Shown here: positions 1 through 8,349 of the stretch, one piece after another
How positions within the stretch are numbered: the stretch's first letter is position 1
Layout: every line of letters starts with the position of its first letter
DNA from: Anaerotruncus sp. MC2020
GTDB lineage: Bacteria; Bacillota; Clostridia; Oscillospirales; Ruminococcaceae
DNA length: 64,000 nucleotides
Reading direction: 5' to 3'
NCBI GenBank assembly: GCA_000701945.1
Contig: JNKE01000018.1
Coordinates: 124,001-188,000, forward strand
Notes under the pieces: generated by a model
What the model was told of the DNA's origin: nothing
Seen by the model: only the letters and a program-made list of their open reading frames with translations
Databases searched by the model: none
Program-made: the position numbers and the translations under genes

Positions 1-713
1 CCTATTTCTCCAAGAAGGCTAACAAGAACAAGCCTTATAATATCCTGCTTCCCGCAGACTATGACGAGAGCAAGGAGTATCCCGTACTCTATGTGCTCCA
101 CGGCTTCTTCGAGAACGAAGACCGCATGATAGTAAGAGGCAACGGCGTGATGTACACCCGTCAGATAGTCGGAAACGCTATCGCTTCGGGCGAGGCAAAG
201 GATATGATAGTCGTATGCCCGCTCATCTTCACGAGTGCCACAAAGGAGAGCGCTTCGGGCTTCGGCGACCCTGAATCAGTCGCAGGCTACAATAACTTCG
301 TTGACGACATCGTTGACAGCCTCATGCCGGAGATTGAGTCGAAATACAGCGTCAAGACAGGCAGGGACTACACCGCAGTCACGGGCTTCTCGATGGGCGG
401 TATGGAGTCGCTCCAGATAGGCATGAAGTACGGCGACAAGTTCGGCTATGTCGGAGCTATATGCCCCGCTCCCGGCTGTCAGGGCGCGTTCAAGTGGAAC
501 AGCGAGGAGGAGACTCCGCACCTGATATTCATCACGGGCGGCACATCTGACAACGTTGTCGGACTCAACACCCCGCAGGGCTACCACGACAACTTCACTA
601 AGAACGGCGTTCCTCATGTATGGCACGTTGTTCAGGGCGGTCACCACGGCGACGATTCTATCCATTCGAGCCTGTATTGCTATGTAAGAGCAGTATTCCA
701 GGCGACGGACTGA
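1..713 (+). CDS. Esterase of the CE1 / enterochelin-esterase family, 5' end cut by window
   Basis: The frame is open from base 3, so the first 30 visible codons upstream of the in-frame GTG at 93 belong to the protein. The visible part shows an alpha/beta-hydrolase of the putative esterase type: an oxyanion-type HG in VLHGFFE, the nucleophile elbow GFSMGG (Ser codon near base 390), and a late GGHHGDD that can supply the catalytic His. Relatives are feruloyl or acetyl-xylan esterases and enterochelin esterase-like proteins; in a plant-fibre degrader a role in removing ester side groups from hemicellulose is likely, but the substrate is inferred. No dockerin follows the catalytic domain. Signal peptide and any N-terminal module lie outside the window. 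A strong terminator follows 18 bases after the stop. Confidence 0.8.
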   Translation, partial: YFSKKANKNKPYNILLPADYDESKEYPVLYVLHGFFENEDRMIVRGNGVMYTRQIVGNAIASGEAKDMIVVCPLIFTSATKESASGFGDPESVAGYNNFVDDIVDSLMPEIESKYSVKTGRDYTAVTGFSMGGMESLQIGMKYGDKFGYVGAICPAPGCQGAFKWNSEEETPHLIFITGGTSDNVVGLNTPQGYHDNFTKNGVPHVWHVVQGGHHGDDSIHSSLYCYVRAVFQATD

Positions 714-731
714 TATTACGGTTATTAAAAG

Positions 732-767
732 GGCTGCTCCCTGCGGTTGTGCAGGGGCAGCCTTTTT
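732..767 (+). terminator. Rho-independent terminator after the esterase
   Basis: Stem 732-744 with 751-762 (one bulged T at 738), six-base loop, then five T at 763-767. It ends the esterase transcript. Confidence 0.85.
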
Positions 768-827
768 GCATCGCAAAATGACGATGAATCATATCCGCAC
801 AGAAGAAAACGCAATTATACATTTAAA

Positions 828-851
828 GGGCGTGATGTTTCTATCACGCCC
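828..851. repeat. Perfect 9-bp hairpin GGGCGTGAT/ATCACGCCC in intergenic region
   Basis: Arms 828-836 and 843-851 with a six-base loop. The same 9-bp stem, with a different loop, recurs at 7367-7393. The rest of 714-990 holds only the terminator upstream; no gene was supported here. Confidence 0.6.
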
Positions 852-990
852 TCTCTTATACTGTGCTTGGCGATGGCGCAACGGCATAGAGGAAGCTGCT
901 GCGACTTATACTGAGTATCTGCCCTCTCACCGCTGCCATCAATTAAATTATATTACCTAAAACGCAGCTTGTAAAGGTTACATATATCAC

Positions 991-2919
991 TCATGCAGTG
1001 ACATTTGTCACTTTCTCGGGAGCCTCCGACTTATTTTTCGCATATTTCAGGTATGTTTCGAGCTCCATGTCGAGGTCGGGATAGTCGACCGCGTCATTCT
1101 TTAGCAGTCCCAGCACGTAGCCCTGCACCTCTTCATTGTCGAGGCAGGAGTCCGAAGCGAGCAGAGTACACAGCTTTGCAAGGTGAGTCTCGCCGCTGTC
1201 GACCTTGTTCACGAGGTATATCGTCATCGTGCTGCCGTCGAGCCAGTGCGGCTGAGTTTCCAGCCACTTTTCGCTGCTTATTTCCTCCGCGCGCCGTGAC
1301 AGCTCATTTGTTTGCGAGAGCATTTCCTCGTCCAGCTTCAGCTTGGCATAGAGCGAGTACGGCTTGGAGATTATATCCTCGAGCTCCTCATACCAGCCGT
1401 CGCTGCCGAATTCTATTATCGGAACGTTTTCCTCAACAGTAGGCTCGTCGTAATCGCCGTAAGCCGCATTGCCGTCTGATTTGTACACGTGGTGAGCAGT
1501 ACCGCTCGCGTCGTAGACGAGGATATCCTGCTGCTGCTTCCACGATGCTGCCGTCTCGACCACGAGCACAGGCTCGTTACCCTTGCTGACATGAGCGGCG
1601 GGACCTGTTTTGGTGAGCTTTTTTCTCAGCATTACGAGGTCGAAAATGTCGAGCTTGTTGTCTATGCAGAGGTCAGCCGCCTTCCAGTCGAAGTATTCGT
1701 CGTTCCTGCCGTTGAGCAGCCAGTTTTGCAGGCATACTGCGTCCGCGATGCCGAAGACACCGTCCTTGTTGACATCGCCCGTGATGTTCAGGTCTGTCCT
1801 GAACAGCAAGTCGAGCGCACCGTTTTCGTGCTTTGTTATCTCGGGCTGGTCGCTGCACAAGAAATCAAAACTGTCAGCGCTGTAGAAAAGCTCTGCGAGC
1901 TCGCCGTCGATGTACTGGGGATTACGTTTAACGACGAAAACAGGTCCCGTGTACATACGCCCGATTCGTACATCCGTGCCGAATGTGAACGGATGTTTTG
2001 CCAGTATCTCGTCGGAGAAGGGCTCGCCCGTGTCCTTGTCGACGACAGTTATGCGCGTCTGACCTGCAAGCAGCACCGACTTCGCGTCGTCGAATACCTC
2101 GCAGTCGGCGGTGAGAGTTTTGTAGACCTCGCCGTCCTCAGAACTCGCGTCCATGTAGGTCGCGGTGAGCTTTTCATTGCCGTTCTTTACTCCTTTATAG
2201 AGTTCGATAGTCTTGGTGACCGCACCGTTTTTTATCAGCTCCGAGCGTGCAGAGCAGTCCACATCGCGGATGTGCTCGACGTACCTCGTCCATTCCGTAC
2301 TGTGATGGACCCATCTGGCGCCCTCTCCCATATTGTCCTCAAGGCAGAATATGACATTGTTGCCCCTGACGGAGACCTCGCCGTTCTGCCTGCGGAATTC
2401 GTCAAACTCCTTTTCGCAGTCGGGGAGCCACGAGTATTTATCCGTCTCGGTGACATTAAAGTCATCGTCAACATCGAACGTATATTGTTTAATTCCTTCT
2501 TCCGCACTTTCAAATGTCAAATGGAATGTACCGACCGACGAGGTGCAGAATACGATTACCTCAAATACTCTGTCGTTTTCCCACGGTTCGTCAACCGCGT
2601 AATAGAATTCATCGGTGCAGCGGCTCATTACCTTGCTGTCGTAAGAGCAGGTATATGGAGGGAAGCAGGCTAAATAGCCCTTCGCGGCAGAGGTATCGAC
2701 GCCTCTTCTCAGAACAAAGCAGACGAACTGCCCCTCCACGCGGGTATTTCCGTAGGTGTTGCTGAATTCGAGAGCTGACTCGAAGTCCTTCGGCACCCAT
2801 GTCGGATACACTGGGCGTTGGCGCGGAGTTTTTGCAGATGCAGTCAGTCCGCCCGAAAAGAGCGGTGCGAATGCGGTCACAGCAGCCACAGCGGCGGCTG
2901 TCAGCTTATTCGTTTTCAT
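991..2919 (-). CDS. Secreted protein with internal dockerin domain, function unknown
   Basis: A 642-residue protein with an N-terminal signal peptide (positively charged start, Ala-rich core, SASA-like end by residue 32 of the longer reading). A type I dockerin lies about two thirds along (near residues 380-438): the first calcium loop DVNKDGVFGIAD is canonical, the second (DLCIDNKLDIFD) is degenerate. Dockerins bind cohesins of scaffoldins, so the protein is probably part of a cellulosome-like complex or cell-surface assembly. The flanking regions (about 40-370 and 445-640) match no family I recognise; Cys residues are frequent in the first part. The start is the ATG at 2919, preceded by GGAGGGTGAGCACT; a GTG three codons upstream lies too close to that site. 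A promoter sits at 2969-2997. Confidence 0.75.
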   Translation of the reverse strand: MKTNKLTAAAVAAVTAFAPLFSGGLTASAKTPRQRPVYPTWVPKDFESALEFSNTYGNTRVEGQFVCFVLRRGVDTSAAKGYLACFPPYTCSYDSKVMSRCTDEFYYAVDEPWENDRVFEVIVFCTSSVGTFHLTFESAEEGIKQYTFDVDDDFNVTETDKYSWLPDCEKEFDEFRRQNGEVSVRGNNVIFCLEDNMGEGARWVHHSTEWTRYVEHIRDVDCSARSELIKNGAVTKTIELYKGVKNGNEKLTATYMDASSEDGEVYKTLTADCEVFDDAKSVLLAGQTRITVVDKDTGEPFSDEILAKHPFTFGTDVRIGRMYTGPVFVVKRNPQYIDGELAELFYSADSFDFLCSDQPEITKHENGALDLLFRTDLNITGDVNKDGVFGIADAVCLQNWLLNGRNDEYFDWKAADLCIDNKLDIFDLVMLRKKLTKTGPAAHVSKGNEPVLVVETAASWKQQQDILVYDASGTAHHVYKSDGNAAYGDYDEPTVEENVPIIEFGSDGWYEELEDIISKPYSLYAKLKLDEEMLSQTNELSRRAEEISSEKWLETQPHWLDGSTMTIYLVNKVDSGETHLAKLCTLLASDSCLDNEEVQGYVLGLLKNDAVDYPDLDMELETYLKYAKNKSEAPEKVTNVTA

Positions 2920-2968
2920 AGTGCTCACCCTCCGTTCATCACAATTACAGCAGAGCTGCTTTTAGAAA

Positions 2969-2997
2969 ATTATAGCACAGCCTGCTGCAAATTGCAA
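2969..2997 (-). promoter_or_regulatory. Sigma-A promoter of the dockerin gene
   Basis: On the minus strand: TTGCAA at 2997-2992, 17-base spacer, perfect TATAAT at 2974-2969, about 50 bases before the start codon. Confidence 0.75.
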
Positions 2998-3100
2998 TAT
3001 TTTTTCCTGTTTTTCGGGAAAAATCTGCCTGTGAACGACGTGTTATATCAAATTGTTTAACTGTTTCAATTTAATACAGATTTTATTTGAATTTTATCTA

Positions 3101-3129
3101 TTGAAATCTGTGTACTGTCGGTGCATAAT
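3101..3129 (+). promoter_or_regulatory. Sigma-A promoter of the GAF/GGDEF/EAL gene
   Basis: TTGAAA 3101-3106, 17-base spacer, CATAAT 3124-3129. Only about 50 bases separate it from the first ATG of the downstream reading frame. Confidence 0.65.
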
Positions 3130-3177
3130 ATGAGATGATGAGATATATGCCATAAGGCGAACAATCTCAGAGACGCA

Positions 3178-4206
3178 ATGGAGAATGTCATCTCGGAGAT
3201 ACGTCAGATATGCAAGGCGGAATGCTGTACTGTGCTCCTGCTCAACAACGATGAGGAGAACTACTCAATACTCGCGACCGATTTCAGGGAAAACAGCAGC
3301 ATAAAGCGTGTTACGGAGTTCAAGGACTTCTATGATATCGCGTCTTCGTGGATAGACATGATAGGCAGTGAGAATGACTGCGTCATCATACAGGACAAGA
3401 ACGATATGGACTACTACAGCAGGGTCAATAATCCGTGGTATCTTACGCTCGTGGAGGCGGGCGTTGAGAGCGTCGTGCTCTTCCCGCTGAGGCAGGGACA
3501 TGAGATACTCGGCTTCATATGGGCAACCAACTTCGATACGAACGACACCATGCGCATCAAGGAAACGCTTGAGCTGACCACATTTTTCGTGTCCTCGTAT
3601 ATCGCGCGGTATAAGGTGCTGAAGCGCCTCAAGCACATGAGCTACACGGACGCGCTGACAGGTCTGCCGAACCGCTTTGCCTGTACGGAGTATATCGCCG
3701 ACCTCGTCAGCCGCGGGGAGAAGTTCGCTGCGGTATCTATCGACATCAATCACTTCAAGAGCATTAACGATACGCTCGGACTTGAAGCGGGCAATCACGT
3801 GCTTATCGGGGTTGCCGAACGCTGGAGGTCGGTTTACAACGACGAGAGCATCGCAGTGCCGAACTATATCACCCGCATAAACGGCGATGAGTTCCTGCTC
3901 GTGATATGGGGCTACTCCTCACTGAGCTATCTCAGCAAGATACCTGCAAATCTGCTGAAAATAGACAAGAGCTTCATTGACAGGATAAACACGAACGAGT
4001 CCTCGAAGCAGTACGTTGCGGCGATGATATCCATGGGGCACATCATGGGACTCGAGGTCATATCCGAGGGCGTAGAGCAGCCCGAGCAGATAGAGGCTCT
4101 GCGGAGTGTCGGCTGCGACCTGATACAGGGCTTTATTTGGGGACGTCCTATGTCGGCGGAGGACGTCGGCAGGCTCGTTGCTGATATCACGAGCGGCAAG
4201 TCATGA
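3178..4206 (+). pseudogene. Internally deleted GAF-GGDEF-EAL cyclic-di-GMP protein
   Basis: 342 codons. Residues about 1-145 form a GAF-like sensor. Residues about 158-243 are the first half of a GGDEF domain (LTGLPNRF; active loop RINGDEF at 233-239). Immediately after LLVIWG (243-245) the sequence becomes the last half of an EAL phosphodiesterase: GYSSLSYL, LKIDKSFI, VISEGVE and a final QGF..GRPM signature. The C-terminal part of GGDEF and the N-terminal half of EAL, including the EAL motif and several metal ligands, are absent, so neither enzyme can be complete. No ribosome-binding site sits at normal distance from the ATG at 3178, and the in-frame codons just upstream continue to look like protein up to a stop at 3136, so the N-terminus may be lost too. 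It may be a decayed gene, or a non-catalytic sensor that still folds. Confidence 0.6.
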
Positions 4207-4218
4207 ACATAGCATAAA

Positions 4219-4255
4219 AAATCCCTCTGCGGAGCTGCCGCGGAGGGATTTCTTT
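4219..4255. terminator. Bidirectional terminator between convergent genes
   Basis: Arms 4219-4232 and 4238-4251 (one T-G pair), with a run of T on the plus side and A on the minus side. It serves both the GAF/GGDEF/EAL gene and pncB. Confidence 0.85.
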
Positions 4256-5455
4256 TTATTCAGCTGTTTCTCTGTCAATCCTGAACGCAACGGAACGCTT
4301 GAGGTATTCGAGATACTCCTCGTCGCGGCACATTGCCTTTCCGATATCGTCGGACAGCTTCGCGACGGGTCTGCCGTTGACGTACTGGAGCTTAATTACG
4401 ATATTCAGCGCACTCTCCTCGGTATCGTTCGAGCAGAACGTGCCGATACCGAACGAGACCTTTGTCCTGTCGCAGAAGTATTCATACAGCTTCTGCGCGC
4501 GGTCGAAGTCGAGGCTGTCGCTGAAAAGCAGCAGCTTTGTCTTCGGGTCGACGCCGTACTTCTTGTAATGGGCAATGATTTTCTCGCCCCACGCATACGG
4601 GTCGCCGCTGTCGTGGCGGACTCCCGTGTAGTTGTTGACCATTGAGCGGTTGAAGTCGAGCAGGAAGAGGTCTGTCGTGATAGTATCGGTGAGCGCAGTA
4701 CCGTTATCGCCGTCATATTCGTCATACCAGTCATTCATCGCGTAGTGGTTCGTATATGAAAGCGGTATGGAGTCGATGCCCTGATACATCTGCACGAACT
4801 CATGCGCATACGTACCTATGGGAGTGATGTTGTACTTCATCGCGAGGTAAACGTTGGAGGTGCCGACGCACTTGTCGGTCTCGGTGCAGAGACGTCTGAC
4901 AACGACGTCCTCCCACTCGCGGGAGAGTCGTCTGCGGCAGCCGAACTCAGCGAATCTGAACGTGTATGTGCCGTCGTTAAGAGCCTTGATTTTGGCGTCA
5001 AGGCGCTCCTCGGCGGATTTTCTCAGCTTGTCGTAGTCGTACTGCATACGGAAGTATACCTCATTGACTATTTCCAGCAGGAATATCTCGAACTGCATAG
5101 CCGAGAACAACGGACCGTCCACAACAATCTGCAGCTGACCGTCCGCATCGAGCTCCGCGGTGACGTAGTCGCGGATAGGGTGCCACAGCCTCAGGAACTC
5201 CACATAGTCGTCCTTGATGAAGCGAATGGAGCGGAGGTAGTCGAGCTCCTCCTTCTTGAATGTGAGCGTGCAGAGGTGGTCTATCTGCTCATTTATCTCC
5301 TGCACCATTTCGGGAGTAAAGACGACGCCCTTGTTGCGGCATTTGAAATAATACTGACCGCAGAGGTCGGTGTGCTTGTGGAAGATGACCTGATCCATAT
5401 TGAACTTGTAAAGGTCGGTATCGAGCAGTGAAATAACTATCGGTTCGAGTTTCAT
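4256..5455 (-). CDS. pncB: Nicotinate phosphoribosyltransferase
   Basis: 399 residues, the usual length of the bacterial enzyme. It joins nicotinate and phosphoribosyl pyrophosphate, with ATP hydrolysis, to make nicotinate mononucleotide for NAD salvage in the cytoplasm. The sequence shows the family landmarks: DTDLYKFNMDQ near the start, GTYAHEFVQ (expected phosphorylated His) mid-protein, RHDSGDPYAWGEK, and LLLFSDSLDFDRA with FGIGTF further on. The ATG at 5455 has AAGGAG eight bases upstream. It lies 12 bases after pncA on the same strand, so the two enzymes form a pair converting nicotinamide to nicotinate mononucleotide. Confidence 0.95.
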   Translation of the reverse strand: MKLEPIVISLLDTDLYKFNMDQVIFHKHTDLCGQYYFKCRNKGVVFTPEMVQEINEQIDHLCTLTFKKEELDYLRSIRFIKDDYVEFLRLWHPIRDYVTAELDADGQLQIVVDGPLFSAMQFEIFLLEIVNEVYFRMQYDYDKLRKSAEERLDAKIKALNDGTYTFRFAEFGCRRRLSREWEDVVVRRLCTETDKCVGTSNVYLAMKYNITPIGTYAHEFVQMYQGIDSIPLSYTNHYAMNDWYDEYDGDNGTALTDTITTDLFLLDFNRSMVNNYTGVRHDSGDPYAWGEKIIAHYKKYGVDPKTKLLLFSDSLDFDRAQKLYEYFCDRTKVSFGIGTFCSNDTEESALNIVIKLQYVNGRPVAKLSDDIGKAMCRDEEYLEYLKRSVAFRIDRETAE

Positions 5456-5467
5456 ATCGGTTTCTCC

Positions 5468-5992
5468 TTAAAGAATGTCTATCTGGCAGCTTTTCATGGT
5501 CTCGATTGCAGCGTCGTGCTTTGCCGGGGTAACACCCGCACAGCATTTCTCATCGACAGCTATCGGGACCTCAGGGAAGCTCGCCTTCAGCAGCAGCGCG
5601 TTGCTGATGACGCAGATATCGGTACAGAGACCGATGAGCTCGAGCGTGAACTCCTCGCCGCCTGCGGCTTTTTTTATGAGCTTCGGCAGGTCGACCGAGC
5701 CGAATGTCAGCTTCTCGACGGGAGTGTACTTCTTCTTAGCGAGCGCGGCAGCTATATCCTTGTTGAGCTGCCAGCCCTCCGTACCCTTTATGCAGTGCGG
5801 CACAGGGAGCTTTTTTCCCTCGGCGGTATCCATGTAATTATCAAAGTGCGTGTCAAACGTTGCGAATATCTCGCCGTCAAAAGCCTCGATCTTCCTGACT
5901 GCCGCAGGAACTATCGCACAGGCTTCCTTAGAGCCGAGCGCTCCGTCGACAAAATCCTTCTGCATATCGACAACTATCAAAAATCTTTTCAA
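5468..5992 (-). CDS. pncA: Nicotinamidase, isochorismatase family
   Basis: 174 residues from a TTG start at 5992. TTG is preferred because GGAGGG stands seven bases before it, the conserved N-terminus (FLIVVDMQKDFVDGALG) begins right after it, and the promoter lies upstream at 6087-6115; longer in-frame readings would run through the promoter. The enzyme hydrolyses nicotinamide to nicotinate and ammonia. Catalytic Asp is in VVDMQKDF, catalytic Cys in GLCTDICV, and metal-binding residues fit FDTHFDNY. It is followed by pncB, completing the Preiss-Handler entry. Confidence 0.9.
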   Translation of the reverse strand: MKRFLIVVDMQKDFVDGALGSKEACAIVPAAVRKIEAFDGEIFATFDTHFDNYMDTAEGKKLPVPHCIKGTEGWQLNKDIAAALAKKKYTPVEKLTFGSVDLPKLIKKAAGGEEFTLELIGLCTDICVISNALLLKASFPEVPIAVDEKCCAGVTPAKHDAAIETMKSCQIDIL

Positions 5993-6086
5993 AGCTGCAC
6001 CCTCCGTTCTTTTAACGCCTGACAGCGGAAAGCCCGCGTCATTGCAGGCGCGCGCCTTCCGAATCTCGGCTGTAAAATATAGTACA

Positions 6087-6115
6087 ATTATAGCACGCTC
6101 ACTCAGTAATGTCAA
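6087..6115 (-). promoter_or_regulatory. Consensus sigma-A promoter of pncA-pncB
   Basis: Minus strand TTGACA at 6115-6110, 17 bases, TATAAT at 6092-6087: perfect in both boxes. About 85 bases of leader precede the TTG start; the leader can form GC-rich hairpins, but no known riboswitch was recognised. Confidence 0.9.
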
Positions 6116-6173
6116 CATTGATGGATGCGCTGAATTTTTTCGGATTTTTTTGCGGGATAATTGCCTGCTGCTA

Positions 6174-6202
6174 TTGCAATTTTGTCCGAGGTGTGGTATA
6201 AT
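6174..6202 (+). promoter_or_regulatory. Sigma-A promoter of the diguanylate cyclase gene
   Basis: TTGCAA 6174-6179, 17-base spacer, TATAAT 6197-6202. Divergent from the pncA promoter. Confidence 0.8.
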
Positions 6203-6286
6203 AAACAGAAGGAAAGTCATATAACTTACTGTTCCGCTCGGTATTGGCGTATCACCGCACGGAATGATAAAACGGAGGTGACTTGA

Positions 6287-7360
6287 ATGGAGTTTATGAG
6301 CTACCTTTCGTGCAACTGGGGACTGCTTCTTCTGCTTGTCGGAATGGCAATGATAATGTTCTCCGACATACATCTCGAACGCAAGATGATAAAGCGTATC
6401 GTTATGACAAACATAATGCTCTTTGTTTATTCCGTGAGCTATTTTGAGGAGAATTTCTTCGGACAGCAATCGGAGTATTCGATAATGCGTGCGATTCTTA
6501 CTGCGACGGATTATACTATTATAGCCTTCATACTTGTGAGTATAATAACGATAATGTTTCCGATGCAGAAATTCATCGTATACATACCTGCACTTTTCGG
6601 CGCGATAATGTGCTTCTTATCCATACCAACGCATATCGTGTTCTATTTTACCGATGATAACAGGTTCATGCGCGGTCCGCTCGGCTATCTGCCGTATTGC
6701 GTCGCAGGGATATACTTTATTTATCTCCTGTACAATGTATTTTTTAAGAGCCGTGCGGAAAAGGAGGATTATCTGGTCCTCATCTTCATAACGCTGATGT
6801 CGGTGATATGCTTTATACTGCCGCTCACCATACCTGAAGAATCCGACCGCTGGTTCACGTTCACGATAGCATTCAGCGTTTTTCTGTACTACGTTTTCCT
6901 GCTTCAGCAGTTCACAAAGCGCGACCCGCTGACTAAGCTGCTGAACCGACAAAGCTACTATACCGACTCTGTCAAGTATGGCAAGTTCATAACAGCCTTT
7001 GTAATCATGGATATGAACGGCTTGAAGCTGCTGAACGACAGCGAGGGACACGTCGCGGGAGATAAGGGACTCAGCGCACTCGCGGACTGCTTCTGGAGTT
7101 CTGCACAGCTCGGACAGCGTGCATACCGAATAGGCGGTGACGAGTACGTGATACTGTGTCTCGGCGCGACTGAGGATGATGTCAAGGCGCTTATCGGGCG
7201 CATCAGGGAGAAGGTCGACAAGATACCGTATTCCTGCTCGATAGGCTATGCGATGAGGAATAAAGGCGAAACGATAGATGAGCTCTACAATATGGCAGAC
7301 AAGATGATGTACGAAGAAAAGCAGCGCTATTACATATCTATCGGTAAAGAGGAAAGATAA
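6287..7360 (+). CDS. Membrane diguanylate cyclase (GGDEF)
   Basis: 357 residues. About the first 205 contain six or seven hydrophobic membrane segments of no named sensor family; a GGDEF domain follows from RDPLTKLLNRQSY. The active loop is RIGGDEY (around residues 281-287), a functional GGDEF variant, preceded by MDMNGLKLLND with the metal-binding Asp. The usual RxxD inhibitory site five residues before the loop is absent (SSAQ in its place), so product inhibition there is unlikely. The domain should make cyclic di-GMP from two GTP. The ATG at 6287 has GGAGGTGA upstream. A hairpin with the same stem as the one at 828 follows the stop. No target protein is adjacent; the deleted GGDEF/EAL gene at 3178 is the only other related gene in view. 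Confidence 0.88.
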   Translation: MEFMSYLSCNWGLLLLLVGMAMIMFSDIHLERKMIKRIVMTNIMLFVYSVSYFEENFFGQQSEYSIMRAILTATDYTIIAFILVSIITIMFPMQKFIVYIPALFGAIMCFLSIPTHIVFYFTDDNRFMRGPLGYLPYCVAGIYFIYLLYNVFFKSRAEKEDYLVLIFITLMSVICFILPLTIPEESDRWFTFTIAFSVFLYYVFLLQQFTKRDPLTKLLNRQSYYTDSVKYGKFITAFVIMDMNGLKLLNDSEGHVAGDKGLSALADCFWSSAQLGQRAYRIGGDEYVILCLGATEDDVKALIGRIREKVDKIPYSCSIGYAMRNKGETIDELYNMADKMMYEEKQRYYISIGKEER

Positions 7361-7366
7361 AAGACG

Positions 7367-7397
7367 GGGCGTGATAGACAATATATCACGCCCTTTG
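7367..7397 (+). terminator. Hairpin terminator after the diguanylate cyclase
   Basis: Arms 7367-7376 and 7384-7393 (GGGCGTGATA/TATCACGCCC), then TTT. Weak T tract; shares its stem with the hairpin at 828-851. Confidence 0.6.
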
Positions 7398-7420
7398 CAT
7401 TGCAGACGGGAGGAGAGAAT

Positions 7421-8140
7421 ATGCAGCTAACCGACGATTTTGTGCTTGCGGGCTTTACTGCGGGCAGCGGTATATGGACTCGCAACGAGCCTGACGACCC
7501 GCCGTCGCGCGATTATGTGCAGCTGAGCAGAACGCTGGGAGTCCCACTCACGATGACAGTCCGCCCGTATCAGGCGAACGCCTCGCGGGTAGCCATAGTC
7601 GGTGCGGAGCACGGCGGAATGGGCGTGCTGCGTGATAACGTCCTCACTAAGACGGACGGGCTCGTCACAGCCGAGCGCGGTCTCATGCTGAGTATTATCG
7701 CGGCGGACTGTGTGCCGATATATCTCGCTGACAGGGAGGCGGGCGTGATAGGTCTGCTTCACTGCGGACGTCAGGCAGCTGCGGGCGAGCTCATACACAA
7801 CGGAATCGCGTGCATGGCGGAGCTTGGAGCTGTCCCCGCGCGGCTCAGTCTCGCCCTCGGACCGCATATCTGTCCTGACTGCTACGAGGTCGGCGCGGAG
7901 GTCAGAGAGGAATTTGCACAAAGCTTTGACGCACAGGAGCTGGAGCGCATTTTCCGTGTCCGAAATGGCGGACTGTACCTTGATATGGCTGCGGCGATAA
8001 GAGTAAAAGCGGAGCGGGAGGGGATAGCTCCCGAGAATATGCGCTCAGCAGCCGAATGTACCTGTCATGGGAGCGGGTACTATTCCTACAGGCGCGGCGA
8101 CAGGGGATTACAGAACCTTGCTTACATGATGATGCACTGA
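7421..8140 (+). CDS. PgeF/YfiH-like purine nucleoside phosphorylase-fold protein
   Basis: 239 residues, normal for the family formerly called laccase-domain or DUF152. Members include E. coli PgeF, which removes wrongly placed serine from peptidoglycan precursors, and enzymes acting on purine nucleosides. Landmarks seen: TADCVPIYL, the His of LLHCGR, LGPHICPDCYEVG, and a C-terminal CTCHGS..YYSYRRGDRG. The usual HAGWRG is replaced by HCGRQA here, so the active-site edge differs from the common form. The ATG at 7421 is preceded by GGGAGGAG; an in-frame start seven codons upstream has none. Stand-alone gene between two promoters or terminators. Confidence 0.8.
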   Translation: MQLTDDFVLAGFTAGSGIWTRNEPDDPPSRDYVQLSRTLGVPLTMTVRPYQANASRVAIVGAEHGGMGVLRDNVLTKTDGLVTAERGLMLSIIAADCVPIYLADREAGVIGLLHCGRQAAAGELIHNGIACMAELGAVPARLSLALGPHICPDCYEVGAEVREEFAQSFDAQELERIFRVRNGGLYLDMAAAIRVKAEREGIAPENMRSAAECTCHGSGYYSYRRGDRGLQNLAYMMMH

Positions 8141-8230
8141 GTATCATTGTGATGTTGAACAAAAATCGAGATTATTTTTGTCTGATATGATAGTATTTCC
8201 TGTTTATTTAAGGAGATAGATGATAATTGC

Positions 8231-8259
8231 TTGCTTTTCAGGCGTTTTTAGGGTATAAT
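8231..8259 (+). promoter_or_regulatory. Sigma-A promoter of the UDP-sugar pyrophosphorylase gene
   Basis: TTGCTT 8231-8236, 17 bases, TATAAT 8254-8259. The 80-base leader contains a small hairpin (GCTCC/GGAGC) just before the start region. Confidence 0.75.
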
Positions 8260-8349
8260 ATAAAGGGCATATTTTGCCGTAATGAGTATTGATTAAATTT
8301 TACATTAAAATAAAGGCGCTCCGCAAGGGAGCAGGTGAAGGGGCTAAAC

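Noticed and set aside
1489-2673. 394-codon plus-strand open frame inside the dockerin gene
   Set aside because: Antisense to a recognised dockerin protein with signal peptide and promoter; the translation has no domain.
5468-6469. 333-codon version of the nicotinamidase
   Set aside because: It would translate through a perfect promoter; TTG at 5992 with GGAGGG upstream matches the family N-terminus.
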